A stretch of DNA of 64,000 nucleotides from Episyrphus balteatus. Lineage: Eukaryota; Arthropoda; Insecta; Diptera; Syrphidae. Positions 32,129-43,855 of the stretch are shown here, one piece after another. The translations under genes were made by a program, and so were the position numbers. The stretch lies in contig NC_079137.1 of NCBI RefSeq assembly GCF_945859705.1, positions 27,213,322-27,277,321 of the forward strand, in the 5' to 3' direction. The notes under the pieces were generated by a model. The model saw only the letters and a list, made by a program, of their open reading frames with translations. It had not been told where the DNA came from and did not search any database. Numbering within the stretch: the first letter of the stretch is position 1; every line of letters begins with the position of its first letter.

Positions 32129-35100
32129 TTACACCATTGGATAACTGGCAGATGTAGCAATACCACATTGGTTGTTTTCGTTACGTATCATCTTGATGTA
32201 ACCCTTATCTCCCCAGGTGGTTCCCCATGAGTTTTTCACCAACCAATAATCGGTGCCATCCTCATCGGTGCCATAACCAACAGCAAGTACACCATGATCT
32301 AAGTTCTCAGAATCACAAGCGGTTTCGTTATATACGCCTTCATTGTAGAATTGGAATGATTCATGCGATGCATCAATGGCAACTGATACTGGACCGATGG
32401 TGGCGATTGCTTCCATGAGCTTCACTTCATCTCCAACAGGAATGTCAACGAATCCTTTATCGGTAGCACCAATCTTCGCTTTATCGAAGTGGCAAGAGTC
32501 ATCGATTCCTTCATAGGGATAGGACATCTCTGTATCGATGCCACCATTGTCTTTAATATAACTAAAAGCTTGGTCCATGAGGCCACCGTTGCAACCATTG
32601 TTTCCATATGATGTTGAACAATCAACTAAATTTTGTTCGGAAAGCGAAATCAAAACTCCAGTTTTACGGAAGTGTTGACCTTCTAAGGCACCAGTTGCGG
32701 AAAATGACCAGCATGATCCACAATGTCCTTTATTGAAAATGTTTAATATTATTGTTTTGAACAATAAGTTAAAATGTGTTTTATACCTTGATCCTTGACC
32801 GGTGTAACAGCCCCTGATTCTCTCCAATCGACTAATTTTGGTAGTTTAACATTAGCTGGACTAATGAATGTCACGCCTCTATCTTTACGGATTTCATTTA
32901 AACCAGTTGAGCTAAAATTAAATAATTAATTATAAATCAAATTATTTTTTGAATTATTGAAAACTCAAACTTACGCTTCCGAATTGCTGCGGTTAAATCC
33001 GTTCATTATGTTGGCGAATTCATGATGCAATAGATCAGCATACTTATTTACACCCAATTTGTAACTGACCAAACCTTGTGCGTATTTCTGATTGTGCTTG
33101 GCAATCTTATGTTTATTTTCCATAAAGATCTTCATGCGGAATTTTTCTTCTACATCACTCTTGTATTTTTTGGAATGTGAAAGCTAATAAATAAGAAAGA
33201 AAATATTTAAAAGTTAAGTTAGCAGAATTAAAAATCCAGGTATATTTAGAATAAATTTCATACGAGAATAAGCCTCATATTTTATACCGAGTATTTTACC
33301 ATTTCGACTATTTGAATCTACAATATAATTTGTTGATATTAACTAATTAAATTGTTATCTACTGTTTTATTCATATATGTGAAGTAGAGAGAAAAAAAAA
33401 AAATGCAAACGAAAGAGGTTTAATAAGTTTTGAACAAGAACTAAGTTACCAAATTTGGCATATTGAAACTGTTTTATTTTCATTATACAGAGTCAATTTG
33501 TGGAATATTTTACTCCAGAACCATTATTTGGTCAAAAGTCTACCTTATTTAGGCGCCTTTATGTATTTATAGTAGCAAATTCAATGATCGCTTTTGATAA
33601 ATGGATATTGCCAAATGATTTATTTTTTTTTTTTTAACTGTGTGCGAGAACTTTTTCCATATAAAAAAAACATGTGAAAAATGTACAAAAACAAATGTTC
33701 ACATAAATGTCAAATACCGCGGTGTGTTTGAAAGTGCGTGTGCAAATTCGTAAAAATCTCGTTAAAAATCATGATCTGGCAAAATTGATCTAAAATATAC
33801 AGCTGTGTTCAAAATAATAGTAGTGCCTGCAACAAAATAACATTTTTTATAGAGATGCCGCGAACATTGGTTTGGCCGAACACCGAATATTCGGCCACGC
33901 TCCTCGGCCGAATACCGAATATTCGGCCGCCGAATATTCGGCCGCCGAATATTCGGCCGCCGAATATTCGGCCAAGGACACTCAGAAAAAAAAGTTGGTA
34001 ATATAAAAAACTGTAGGCATACTTTGTATAAGAAAATATGTGGCTTAAAAAATTCCCAACAACATCGTATTGTAACGATGAATAACTGAACTACTTTTAA
34101 GATAAATGTTTGAACACACTACCTACTACTGCAAAGGTAGAAGACAATAGGTATGATCATTAGGCCGTGTGTGAATTGCGTTAAATAGTTAACACCGTGT
34201 AAAATTTTTGACACTATTGAGGTGAACAAACAAATTTCAGCTGTATGGCTTATTGTTTAGTATTTTTCTCTGCCTCTTTTTTGCCATGAAACTCCTTTTT
34301 ACTAAAAAAAAATCAAAACAAAACCATCTGCAAAAAAAATTTAACCTTAATTAACCAGGTCCCAGAGCCCATTAAATTTTTAACACGTAAACATTTTTTA
34401 TTCACCTCAAAAGTGTCAAAAATTTAACACGGTATTAACTATTTAACGCAATTCACACACGGCCTTAGAGTCGCCATTTTACAAAATGGAGTATTGACGT
34501 TTAATCTGGCAAAGTCAAAAGCAACAACTAATTCCAAGACAAATTTGTTTACAATAACAATTTCAATGGGCAGCTGTCAAAAACTTAAGTAGCCATTTTT
34601 AAGTTTTGACAGTTCTCGATACAGAGTTTTTTCTAATGATCATACCTTCTCTTTTTATACCATGGACCCATACAAGTGGTGGTCAACACATACTACAAAA
34701 TTTCCAATTTTGACAACATTAGCTAAAGTCTACCTTTCGTTTCCTGGGACAAGTGTTTACAGTAAAAGACAATTTTCCGAAGGAGGAATAGTCTACGAAG
34801 ATAAACGTAATCGTTTACTATCAACAAATGCGGAACAAATAGTTTTCATTCACCACAACTGCCTTAGTAGATTATAAGTACTAAAATTACAATTTTTTAA
34901 TAAAACACACATTTTGGTATAATAATTTATGTCTTTTTTCTTCTCCATTTGGTATTCGGTATTCGGCCGAATAGTTAAACTATTCGGCCGAATACCGAAT
35001 ACCAGAAAAATAGGCCGAATAGGCCGAATACCGAATAGTGGCCGAATGTTCGCGGCATCTCTAATTTTTTATATTTACGGTACTTCTACGGTTAAAAATT

Positions 35101-38100
35101 TAATTTCTTTGATGTCAAAGTTTGTAACGGTCAATTACTAATAAATGTATCGTAGTTTTAAAATGAAAAAGAAGGTGCCAAATAATTTGTCATTGACCTT
35201 TGGTTGTTCTTTCTAATTTGACCTGTTCAAAATAATAGTAGTTTAAGTTGTTTTTGAAGAATTTAAAAGCGGTTTATAACTTAGAATATTTATTTTTGGT
35301 TTAAAAGTAAGTACTTATATAATTTGAACAATTTTTCAACAAAAAACGATTTGTTTTGGTTTTAATCTATTTAAAGTTCGAAGAGCAAAACACTGCAGTT
35401 CGGATAACGGAAACTTATACCAAAGCTGCTTGAAGAAGGGAAAACCTACTTGGAAATTCAAGGTTATATTACGATGCTCCCCTACAATGGTAGCAAAAAC
35501 TCAACGAAAGACCCGAAACGCGCGGTAGAAAAAGAAAAAAGACCGTCGTAGATGACAGGCGTATTGTCCAGATGAGCAAAGTTGAGCCTTCTGCATCGTC
35601 GTTTCAAATCCAGAAGGCTTCAAGCCTGGATTGCAGTGCAGTGAACATTCGTAGGCGACTGTTAGAGACTAATTTGTACGCTTGAAGTCCACGAAAAGTT
35701 CCGTTGTTAACAAATAAATATGTTAAAAAACTAAAATTTCGACCCTCCATGTTTAACTGTTTTCGTCGTATACTTTGGAACATATTCCGTATTGGGATGA
35801 CGTTTGACGTATTGTGGAGATTCAGTACCACCAAAGAGGACAAATTTGCTCTCATCAGTAAACAATATGTAACGCCATTTCTTCGCTGGCCAGTTTATGT
35901 GGTCTTTTACAAACTGGATACGCTTTTTAACATGTTTCGCGGAACTTTTCGTGGACTTCAAGCGTACAAATTAGTCATGTATTAATCATGTATCATATGT
36001 GTATATAATACCATAGCCTATTTTTGCTAATATTGAAAATCTCCATTTCGCGATTTGACCTTGAAATCGCGACAAGCGGACATGAGATTTTTCTAGACTT
36101 TTGAGATATGTTGTAGAATGGCAAAAGGAAGATATTGAGCAAAAAAAATTTCTATTAACATTCATTCCGAGATTTACCCCTTTTTTCTCCTTATTTGACT
36201 GTATTAATAAATAAATTAAAGAAATGACAAAACAAAAATCAAATCATTAAACTGATGTCTTTTCTAATTTATCGTCCGAAATGCTTCTGAAAGTGTTTTA
36301 TCGGCCTTGGATGACAGTTCTTCTTCTGGAAAAAAGAGAACTTTTCTGGATTTTAAAGCAGAATCAGGTTCAGAACATGGTATAAAAAGACAAGGTATGA
36401 TCATTAGAGCCGCCATCTTACAAAATGGGGTAGTAAGGTTTTGACGTTTGGCATTTGGCAAAGTCAAAAGCAACAACAATTTCCAAGAAAAATTTGTTTA
36501 CAACAACAATTTCAATGGGCTGGGCTGTCAAAACCTTAAGTAGCCATAAGTTTTGACAGTTCTCGATACTGAGTTTTTTCTAATGATCATACCTTCTCTT
36601 TTTATACCATGGGTTCAGAAAACACTCACACATTAATGGCGTTATTAATTGGCAATCCGGAATTGTTCTTCGATTCTGAATCCCAATTGAACAGTTTTTT
36701 TTTATTCCGAAGAATCTGAAGTTTGGTGAGAATGTATTGGTTGAGTTTAACATGTTTCACATATATGTGTATTCGCGCCAAATTTCATTTGTATTTGTGC
36801 TGCAAACATTTTGTACTGCTGACATTTAAATCTATGAATGTGTGAGTGATTCTGCTTCTGATTCTGTTTTTTTTTTCAGAATCAGAACTGTCAGTTTTGC
36901 CCATTGAACGCATTCAGATTGCTTTTTTTTGCTTCCAAATTGCCAATTAAAAACGCCATAAATTTCAATAACGTCAAATTTGACCAACGTCATTTTTTGT
37001 ATTCTTTTTGATGCGATTGTTATATCATTCTTACAGTCATAAAGGTTTGCTATTACCCTCTTCATCATCAAGTTATGAAGATGGTATTGTTATGTCGAAT
37101 TCCTTTCAATTTTTTGAATCGCCTCAAAAAAATCGAATTTTTGGTGTTAAAAAGGAACATGAAAACAGATCGAATTCTTTTTGCGATTGTATGTGTGTCA
37201 TTTGACAACAATTTTTACACAAACGTCAAGCTGAAACCAAAACAATTTCTGCAAAATAAAACCAGAGATTCCTTTGATTAATAATTTTGTTTATTTTCTT
37301 CGGTAATATAGATTTATTTTAATCAGAATCAAAGGGAAATTGCAGTTATTATTAAGATCTGAGTGAAGATGAAGTAGAAGGTTATTATTTTGGCCGTATG
37401 CTGTGGTTTTACAGAGAAAAATTTTTCTGACGATAATTACGAGAAGAAAAGTCACAGTAATTTGACTTTTTCACAAGAACTATGCCAGGAAAAAATATAT
37501 TTTGATCGCACATTGTTTTTTTTTTTATATTTATTTCATATTTTTCCGCAATAAAAATACGATATTTAATTAAAATTTTCTGTTTATTTGAAGTTGATGT
37601 TCTCAAATAAACAAACAACACGAAGAAAACTTTCAGCTTGACGTTTGAGAAATGTCAAATGTTCCAAGTGTGTGTGCAAATCCGTGTAAATCTCTCAAAA
37701 AAGAAGGATAAAAAAAAATTCGAATTCTGCTTCGTTTGAGGCGATTTTTTTTTCTATGGAACATGATTTTCAAAAAAAATTCGCTTCGAGATCGCCGAAA
37801 ATTCGATTTTTCAATTGAAAGGAATTCGACATTAGAGTTAATTTTTTTACTCGCTCCATAAGGCAAGTATTGGTTTTTTATTAACACAGTCACATATAAA
37901 GACATTAAACTTCAAACTGAAAAGAATGTGTTTAGCTGTTTTTTTGGCGTTCGGGATCGGAAAGCTCTTCCGGATTATAATTAAAAACGACATGAAGCTG
38001 AGGTATTCGATATAAAATGAACTCTGACTTTTTTGACAGTTGAATGACATTTAGAGCGCCCTGAGGTGCGTTCTTTTTCTAACAATAGTTAACTATTGTT

Positions 38101-40257
38101 AACTATCGTTAACTTTTGTCGTTCCTAAACTACAAAATAGTTACGATTTGTAACTATTTGACATATGAACATCGTTCCTAAACTTGTTTTCAAGTGTCAA
38201 ATAGTTACAAATCGTAACTATTTCCAACTCACCTCCATGATATGAGTTGAACACTCATGAGATTGTTGATGTTTCAAAGTGGATGTGTTGTTTACAAAAC
38301 CAACTCAAGGATTTTTTTCTTTTGGAAATAAGCACAATAAAATGAAAATAAAAACAAAGTTTTGCAAATTTATGATGCAAGAGAATTTATTTTGACTAAA
38401 AAAACATTATTTTTGTTATAATTATGCAAATAAAAATATTTTCAAAATAATTTTTTTTTGTGTTTGACAGTTTAACAATATGTATCTAACAATAAATCGT
38501 TCCTAAATGATTTGTAAAAAACCCAACAATTTCTAACAATGACACATCAACAATATTTTTTGACATAACAACAATAGTTGACTATTGTTAGAAAAAGAAC
38601 GCACCTCTGGAGCAGGAAACAGCGAACAAACCTAATTTCGTTTTGGATTGGACATCCAAAACGTCTGGAAGCATCCAGGAATATTATTAAGTTGTTTTAT
38701 TTACACGAAACTTTCAGATTGAACGCTTCTCAGAAAAGAAATTCTTTTCTCGATTTCATGTCAAATCTATTTAAAAGCACTAATAAGCAAATTTACTAGT
38801 GCAAACGAAAATAATTTTTAGTTGGCTTATCACGAGTATAGGTATAAAATTTTAAAATTGAGTGGAAGAAATTTGAACTATTCCTTTGGATTTCGGAATA
38901 AGGTAATTTTTGAGTGAAATCAATCGAAAATTCCATGGAGCTTGCTCAAATGAAACTAACAAAAATAATTTTACATAATTTTCAAAAGAAAAAGAAGAAG
39001 TATTAAATAAATTACGCTGAATTGTTTCAGCAAGACCAAATTAACACGCGAAAAAACAATTGCAACTTTTTATTCAACTGGAAATAAATTAAAAATTAAT
39101 CGAAATTTAGAAGCTTTTCAAAGCCAATTTGACATGATTTAGAAAGGGAATCCTTCGATTCACGTGAATCGAATAGGAGAATAGGGCTGATAGTTTTGTC
39201 ACTAAATATCGAATAATTTTTAATTTATTTCCAGTTAAATAAAAAGTTGCAATTGTTTTATGGCGTGTAAATTTCGTACGATTCAGCGAAACTAATTTTA
39301 TATGTATTATTTTTTTATCAATTTTGGATATTGGATTTTTTGAAATTTCTATTTGAATAATGCATACTGATATTTGATAGATTTTTATTTATTTGCCCAT
39401 TTTTATTGACGTTTTTTTTTATGAAAGAAAATTTTTAAACTGATAAAACAAATCAGGCACTAATTTGCGTTTCAATCATCTTTCTTTCAAGTTAACATCA
39501 GTCTGTGTTTATTTGTTCTCTATCAGTAAATTTTAATCATCATTTAAGTATTTCCGTACTTTGGCACATGACCCATAGACGAGAATCATCCATTAAGTCG
39601 TTACCCCACATTTGATAATAATAAAATCACACACATGAGAGTTTGATACTTACTTATCACATAATTGAGCATTAGACCTTATCTTTGTTTACTATTTTTG
39701 TCGTATATAAACTAAAGACGTACATAAATATATACATATGTGAGATATTTTTATAAAATTTAAATCAATTGAATGTTTTTCCTAGGCAATTGTGTGGCTT
39801 AAAGTGCAATTGAAATTATTGAGCTGTCAATTTCTTGTCAATGGAACACTCAGAACAAATACAAATATGTTTATCTATTACGTCTCGCTTAAATGCTTAT
39901 CAAGTTTTGAGAAATCAAATTGAAACTTAATAGAAATAAATGAGTCAGAGGCAAGCTGCATTAATCTAGATGTATGTATGAAAATATGAATATAAACTGC
40001 ATTTTGTATGCATGTATTAATTTTAAACAAAAACGATAAATTAGTCATTTAATCAATTGAAAATTATAATTCTGAAAGCTCTTTTGTTATAATGTTGATT
40101 TTGTTATTTGAACGTTATTCGAATTCAATCGTTAGGTATACACAGCACTATTATTATTACTTACCTTAAAAGTTTGCCATTCTTCTTTAACGATGTCAAC
40201 AAATGAAACGGCACTTGCAGCGGCAATAATGCCTACCAAAACCATTAAAACACGCAT
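32129..40257 (-). CDS. Cp1: Cathepsin L-type cysteine protease (four coding exons)
   Basis: A papain-family endopeptidase, secreted as a proenzyme and active in lysosomes or the gut. Exons: 40257-40165 (signal peptide MRVLMVLVGIIAAASA plus first prodomain residues), 33183-32975, 32911-32787 and 32727-32129. Introns follow GT-AG; the lengths sum to 1026 nt, 341 aa. The prodomain has the ERFNIN pattern (E-x3-R-x3-F-x2-N-x3-I-x3-N within EEKFRMKIFMENKHKIAKHN) and a GVNKYAD motif. The mature enzyme starts near LPKLVDWRESG; the catalytic site comprises Gln in KDQG, Cys in HCGSCWSFS, His in LDHGVLAVGYG and Asn in KNSWGTTWG. The CNGG of NNGCNGGLMDQAF and the C-terminal YPMV are typical of cathepsin L. 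CAG just upstream of the ATG suggests a spliced 5' UTR exon farther out (not found). Intron 1 (33184-40164) is 7 kb and full of transposons. Confidence 0.93.
34128..34664. mobile_element. Mutator-like MITE copy with nested insert
   Basis: The right end CTTTTTATACCATG and the shared AGGTATGATCATTAG block match the family at 4779 and 36376. The left TIR is diverged and no clear 9-bp duplication remains. The element at 34163-34464 is inserted in it. Confidence 0.6.
34163..34464. mobile_element. Harbinger-type MITE GGCCGTGTGTGAATTGCG
   Basis: 302 bp, ends GGCCGTGTGTGAATTGCG and CGCAATTCACACACGGCC perfectly inverted, TTA at 34160-34162 and 34465-34467. Removing it restores the GATCATTAGAG of the surrounding MITE family. 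Confidence 0.85.
34662..34877 (+). pseudogene. hAT transposase C-terminal dimerisation domain remnant
   Basis: 71 residues: DPYKWWSTHTTKFPILTTLA, KVYLSFPGTSVYSKRQFSEG, then YEDKRNRLLSTNAEQIVFI. This is the hATC signature (W..H...FP.L..LA..YL..P.TS...ER.FS...... .KRN.L). The apparent ATG belongs to the end of the adjacent MITE. The catalytic RNase H-like part is missing. Confidence 0.85.
35986..36375. other. Cp1 intron sequence, no feature
   Basis: No element resolved except the 9-bp target GGTTCAGAA at 36367-36375. Confidence 0.3.
36376..36611. mobile_element. Mutator-like MITE, CATGGTATAAAAAGA family
   Basis: 236 bp, ends CATGGTATAAAAAGACAAGG and CCTTCTCTTTTTATACCATG, perfect 9-bp duplication GGTTCAGAA at 36367-36375 and 36612-36620. 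It is the intact reference copy for the interrupted one at 4779-6392. Confidence 0.88.
36612..37092. other. Cp1 intron sequence
   Basis: AT-rich. 37035-37090 belongs to the dispersed repeat also found at 31591-31770. The imperfect inverted pair GATTCTGAATCCCAATTG and AATCAGAACTG may be an old TIR remnant. Confidence 0.3.
37093..37831. mobile_element. Harbinger-type MITE, TGTCGAATTCCTTTCAATT family, copy 2
   Basis: 739 bp, same termini as 18091-18811 with the interior in opposite orientation, TTA at 37090-37092 and 37832-37834. It is inserted into the dispersed repeat of 31591-31770. Confidence 0.85.
38064..38606. mobile_element. TIR element AGGTGCGTTC with CTG duplication, copy 1
   Basis: 543 bp, ends AGGTGCGTTCTTTTTCTAAC and GTTAGAAAAAGAACGCACCT, CTG at 38061-38063 and 38607-38609. 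Subterminal palindromes TAGTTAACTATTGTTAACTA and AGTTACGATTTGTAACT. Located in Cp1 intron 1. Confidence 0.85.
38607..39011. other. Cp1 intron sequence, no feature
   Basis: No gene or element seen. Confidence 0.3.
39012..39292. mobile_element. Palindromic MITE in Cp1 intron
   Basis: Arms of about 80 bp with few mismatches: AACAATTGCAACTTTTTATT, then CAACTGGAAATAAATTAAAA on the left and their inverse near 39207-39280; outer GCTGAAT/ATTCAGC. Target duplication not resolved. Confidence 0.6.
39293..40164. other. Cp1 intron 1, gene-proximal part
   Basis: No transposon recognised, unlike the rest of the intron; could hold splicing or enhancer sequence. Nothing specific identified. Confidence 0.3.
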
Positions 40258-40560
40258 GGCTAGTGGTTGAGATCTGAAATTCGATACAAAAAAAAGGGGT
40301 TTTTTAACATAAATAAACTAATACAAACAAATATTGATAGTAAACAGGCATTAAATAAAGATTGTATAATAAGTTTCGATTACATTGTTTTTATTGTTAG
40401 AAAAAAACTTGTTTACTGGAAATAATTATTATTGGTAAGTGAACGTGAATTCAATTGGTTTACTCGCCACTAACATTGGTTTGAAAAGCTGTTTTTTTGC
40501 ATAGCTATTCGTGTGTGCAGTAGGAAATTACTTGCATTATAAAAACAACATACGCCAATC
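40258..40560. other. 5' region of Cp1
   Basis: ATTTCAG at about 40270 (minus strand) immediately before ATCTCAACC and the start codon looks like a splice acceptor, implying an upstream non-coding exon. No promoter identified. Confidence 0.4.
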
Positions 40561-42696
40561 AGTGGGGTATCCAGAAAAAAATTTGGGGGGGGGGGGCTAA
40601 GAAATTTTTCAAAAATTTTTGATAAGGTAAATGTACTACAAATTTGTCTCTTTTTTTATTCATCTTTGATCGAGAGAAAAGCGCTGTGCTGCGGTACTGA
40701 AAGTCGTATAGTAGCATTTTACTGCTCCCGACAACTTCGTACTACTGTCTCCTTTCACATTCAAAGTAGCTATTTTTCCAAGTTCTTGTATCCCAAACAT
40801 TTTACACAAACAGCAAGGTGTTTAGTAATCTTTAAAAAGAAAAAAACACTTTTTCGTTCGAACTTTTTCATGTGCTGAATTCAAAACTGTTTATAGATTT
40901 ATTCCTATCACGTCTAGTTTTTGAGCTATACTCTTCACTTTTTTCGGTATAAATGCCCATATTTCCGCAATTCGACCGAAAGTGAACTGGCATCACTTTT
41001 CAATTTCACGTGAAATTGATCTTCGATCGATTTCGAAAACTTCGAAAATGCTTCGAACTGTCAAAACTGAAGGATCATCCATTTTTATTTTGTTTCTAAA
41101 GTTAAATTACTGCTACTTTAAACATGGATGCAATTTTATTGGCAACTTTATTGGAAAAAAGCTGAATTAAAAAGAAAAAATAAGAAGTCACATTTTGCGA
41201 GACATATGAAATATGTAAGTGAAATGCAGAACATGGGCGATATTATTGCAAATTTTCAAACACAAACACAGAGGCATATCATGCCTCATGTGTTTTATGT
41301 ATTTTGTATTAAATTAACAACAAATAAACATTACAAAACAATAAAAATATAAGTTTTGATAATATTTTGTCTGGAGATTCATTGAAAAAGATACCAAGTT
41401 CACGAGCAGAAACAAAGCGAATTGAATTCGATCAGAAAATCGAAATGAGCGAAAAAATGTAGAACACCTAATTTCACTATCGGCAACGCAAGTGAATGCT
41501 CAAAAAGTGAAATGCAGAAAGTAGAAGTCTCAAAAACTAATTTTCAATGAATTCTTTTGATGCTTAATCCGAAATATACAGGGTGTCCCAAAAGTTAACG
41601 TCGAAACGAAAACGGTAGATAGGGTAGGTGGTGACAGTTATCAGAAAAATAATAAAAAAAATCGCAGCCATATATTTTGGGAGTTATGGGCATTTGAAAA
41701 AAAGTTGAAAAAATGGTCACCCTGTGATGGTTTTTCATGTGCCCTGACTACAAATCTTAATTTTTCTCATTTGTTTCTTTTGTTACGGAACCTTGAATAA
41801 CCCTGCTATCAAATGCATTCAAAAATTTTAACTCAGCTGCATCAGTTTTAAAGAGAATATTACTTTTTTACCCAACTTAGTACTAAAAAATTTTACATGA
41901 CTCTAATTCAATGAGCCGTAGTGTAAAAAAAATGCACTGGGATGTTTCGGCAAGTTGCCTTTAAAGTTGGTATGTTCAATTCTCTTTTCAAAATGGTATA
42001 ACATTGTTGGGAATATTTCATAAAAACCAAGATAAAATTTTTTTTCTTAAGAAATCCGACTTTTTTTTAGGTAATTTTTCCATATTATTTAAGTTTTTGT
42101 ATTCTGAAAGGTTCTGAAAGGGTACAAAACTTGAATAATATGGAAAAATTACCTCAAAAAAAGTCGGATTTCTTGAAAAAAAAATTTATGTCGGTTATTT
42201 ATGGAATATTCCCAACAATACCATTTTGAAAAAAGAATTGAACACACCAACTTTTTAGGCAACTTGCCGAAACATCCCAGTGCATTTTTTTACACTACGG
42301 CTCATTGAATTAGAGTCATGTAAAATTTTTTAGTACTAAGTTGGGTAAAAAAGTAATATTCTCTTAAAAACTGATGCAGCTGAGTTAAAATTTTTGAATG
42401 CATTTGATAGCAGGGTTATTCAAGGTTCCGTAACAAAAGAAAAAAATGAGAAAAATTATGATTTGTAGTCACGGCACATGAAAAACCGTCACAGGAGACC
42501 ATTTTTTCGACTTTTTTTCAAATGCCCATAACTCCCAAAATATATGGCTGCGATTTTTTTTATTATTTTTCTGATAATTGTCACCACCTACCCTATCTAC
42601 CGTTTTCGTTTCGACGTTAACTTTTGGGACACCCTGTATATTTTTTAATAATATGTTCCTTGAGCCCCCTGAGCCCCCCCCCTCAATACGCCCCTG
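40561..42696. mobile_element. hAT-type element, CAGTGGGGTA termini
   Basis: Ends CAGTGGGGTATCCAG and AATACGCCCCTG, G-rich and C-rich subterminal tracts, and an exact 8-bp duplication ACGCCAAT at 40553-40560 and 42697-42704. No transposase is left in the 1.0 kb that is not the nested palindrome (41579-42636). Confidence 0.8.
41579..42636. repeat. 1.06 kb near-perfect palindrome, CAGGGTGTCCC ends
   Basis: Starts CAGGGTGTCCCAAAAGTT and ends AACTTTTGGGACACCCTG; arms of about 515 bp are reverse complements with scattered differences, centre near 42108. Probable TATA duplication (41575-41578, 42637-42640). No coding capacity. Inserted in the hAT element above. Confidence 0.88.
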
Positions 42697-42704
42697 ACGC
42701 CAAT

Positions 42705-43642
42705 AGAAAGATCACAACTAAAACTCTATTTTATTTAAATATTGTTCAATAAACGTGTTGATAGCATTTTAACGATAAGAGTATTTTGATGATAACAAAA
42801 GTCAAAACAATTTTCTGTTCTAAGTTCAGTAGATATGTATGTATGTATGTATATGTATTAATTTATTTATAGACAAAATATTTGTATAGGATTTTCTGGA
42901 AATTATAGGCGGTACCAAGTAAGTGGATTTCATATCAATACACTCAACAAGGTGTGAAATGTCTTTCTTCTGGTATTTTGCAATTTATTTTGTAATTTAT
43001 TCATGAATTTTATTTCCAATTGCCTTAAGCATCGGTTCTCAACCTGTGGTCCGCTGGGGGTCTCCGTTATTCAATCAATGTGACGCTCAACAAACTTGTT
43101 CCAAAGGAACATTATCTTTTTTATTAACTCCTCACTTTATATACTTTATATACACCATTTTTTTTTTTACCCATCTCAATAATAAATACATGAATCTAGT
43201 TTTAATTACAAAAGTGCAACTAAGTGCTTTTCTATGTAATGATATGGGCAGAATTCACAGTCCGCTATTAACTTCATGTTGAGGTTTGCTGGATGCTGGC
43301 TATCCCGAGGAATAATTCTCAAACAGTTTTTCGAGCATTGCGAAGAGATACGATTTTTGTCCTCAAAGAAATAAATTTTTCATTTGAATTGCACAGCGGT
43401 TTGAAAAAATGGATTATTCATCATTTTTAACACTAAATGATTTTTTAACAATTCACAACGATATTTTTCGAAGTTGTGTCAAACACGGACATAAAAAAAA
43501 CTTTTCGAGATTTCCAATTTCTGATAACAGCAAATTATGGATTAAAAAATAATTTTCAGTTTGAAATAAGCAATTTATCAGCCTTAGAAAAAAACAGCGT
43601 ATCGATATTTCTTTGTAATTCAGCTCTGCAACTTCAACTGAA
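42705..43642. other. Unannotated, possible hAT remnant
   Basis: GGTTCTCAACCTGTGGTCCG at 43034-43053 resembles a hAT terminus. Opposite end not found. Otherwise AT-rich with a GTAT microsatellite at 42836-42853. Confidence 0.35.
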
Positions 43643-43855
43643 AGCTGGATCCACACTAGGTTGATCAACACGTTCAACATACGTTCCAAATCGACATACT
43701 GAACGGTTAAACATTTCCAAATTATTCTAACTGATGCATATAGGACAAAACTGAGCCCACACATCAATTGAACCAGTTTGAAGCGGTTTAAATATTCATT
43801 ATGTCAATTTGGAACGTATGTCGAACGTGTTGATCAACCTAGCGTGGATCCAGCT
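43643..43855. mobile_element. Palindromic MITE AGCTGGATCCACACTAGG
   Basis: About 213 bp. The arms AGCTGGATCCACACTAGG and CTAGCGTGGATCCAGCT extend inward about 50 bp (GTTGATCAACACGTTC and its inverse). No clear target duplication. Confidence 0.75.

Larger units (their letters stand above)
33850..35063. mobile_element. hAT element with CCGAATATTCGG repeats
   Basis: 1214 bp, ends TAGAGATGCCGCGAACAT and ATGTTCGCGGCATCTCTA, and an exact 8-bp duplication ATTTTTTA at 33842-33849 and 35064-35071, diagnostic of hAT. Palindromic CCGAATATTCGG units are clustered at both ends (33885-33972 and 34955-35045). It keeps only the C-terminal piece of a transposase (34662-34877). Other sequences were inserted inside. 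Confidence 0.85.
33800..35985. mobile_element. Tc1/mariner element, broken and internally inverted
   Basis: The left end CAGCTGTGTTCAAAATAATA (33800) is a Tc1-like TIR, with a subterminal repeat TGTTCAAAATAATAGTAG at 35224. The N-terminal transposase part is on the plus strand at about 35480-35700 (GRKRKKTVVDDRRIVQMSK, then VNIRRRLLETNLYA). The following part is on the minus strand at 35961-35731 (KHVKKRIQFVKDHINWPAKK, LFTDESKFVLFGG, TKTVKHGG), so the interior is inverted. The hAT element 33850-35063 is inserted near its left end. The right end was not found. Confidence 0.75.

Noticed and set aside
34662..34877. A complete small protein starting at 34662
   Set aside because: The ATG is the last bases of a MITE terminus and the peptide is only the tail of a hAT transposase.
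43453..43767. 104-residue minus-strand frame near 43.5 kb
   Set aside because: Overlaps a palindromic MITE and shows no family signature.
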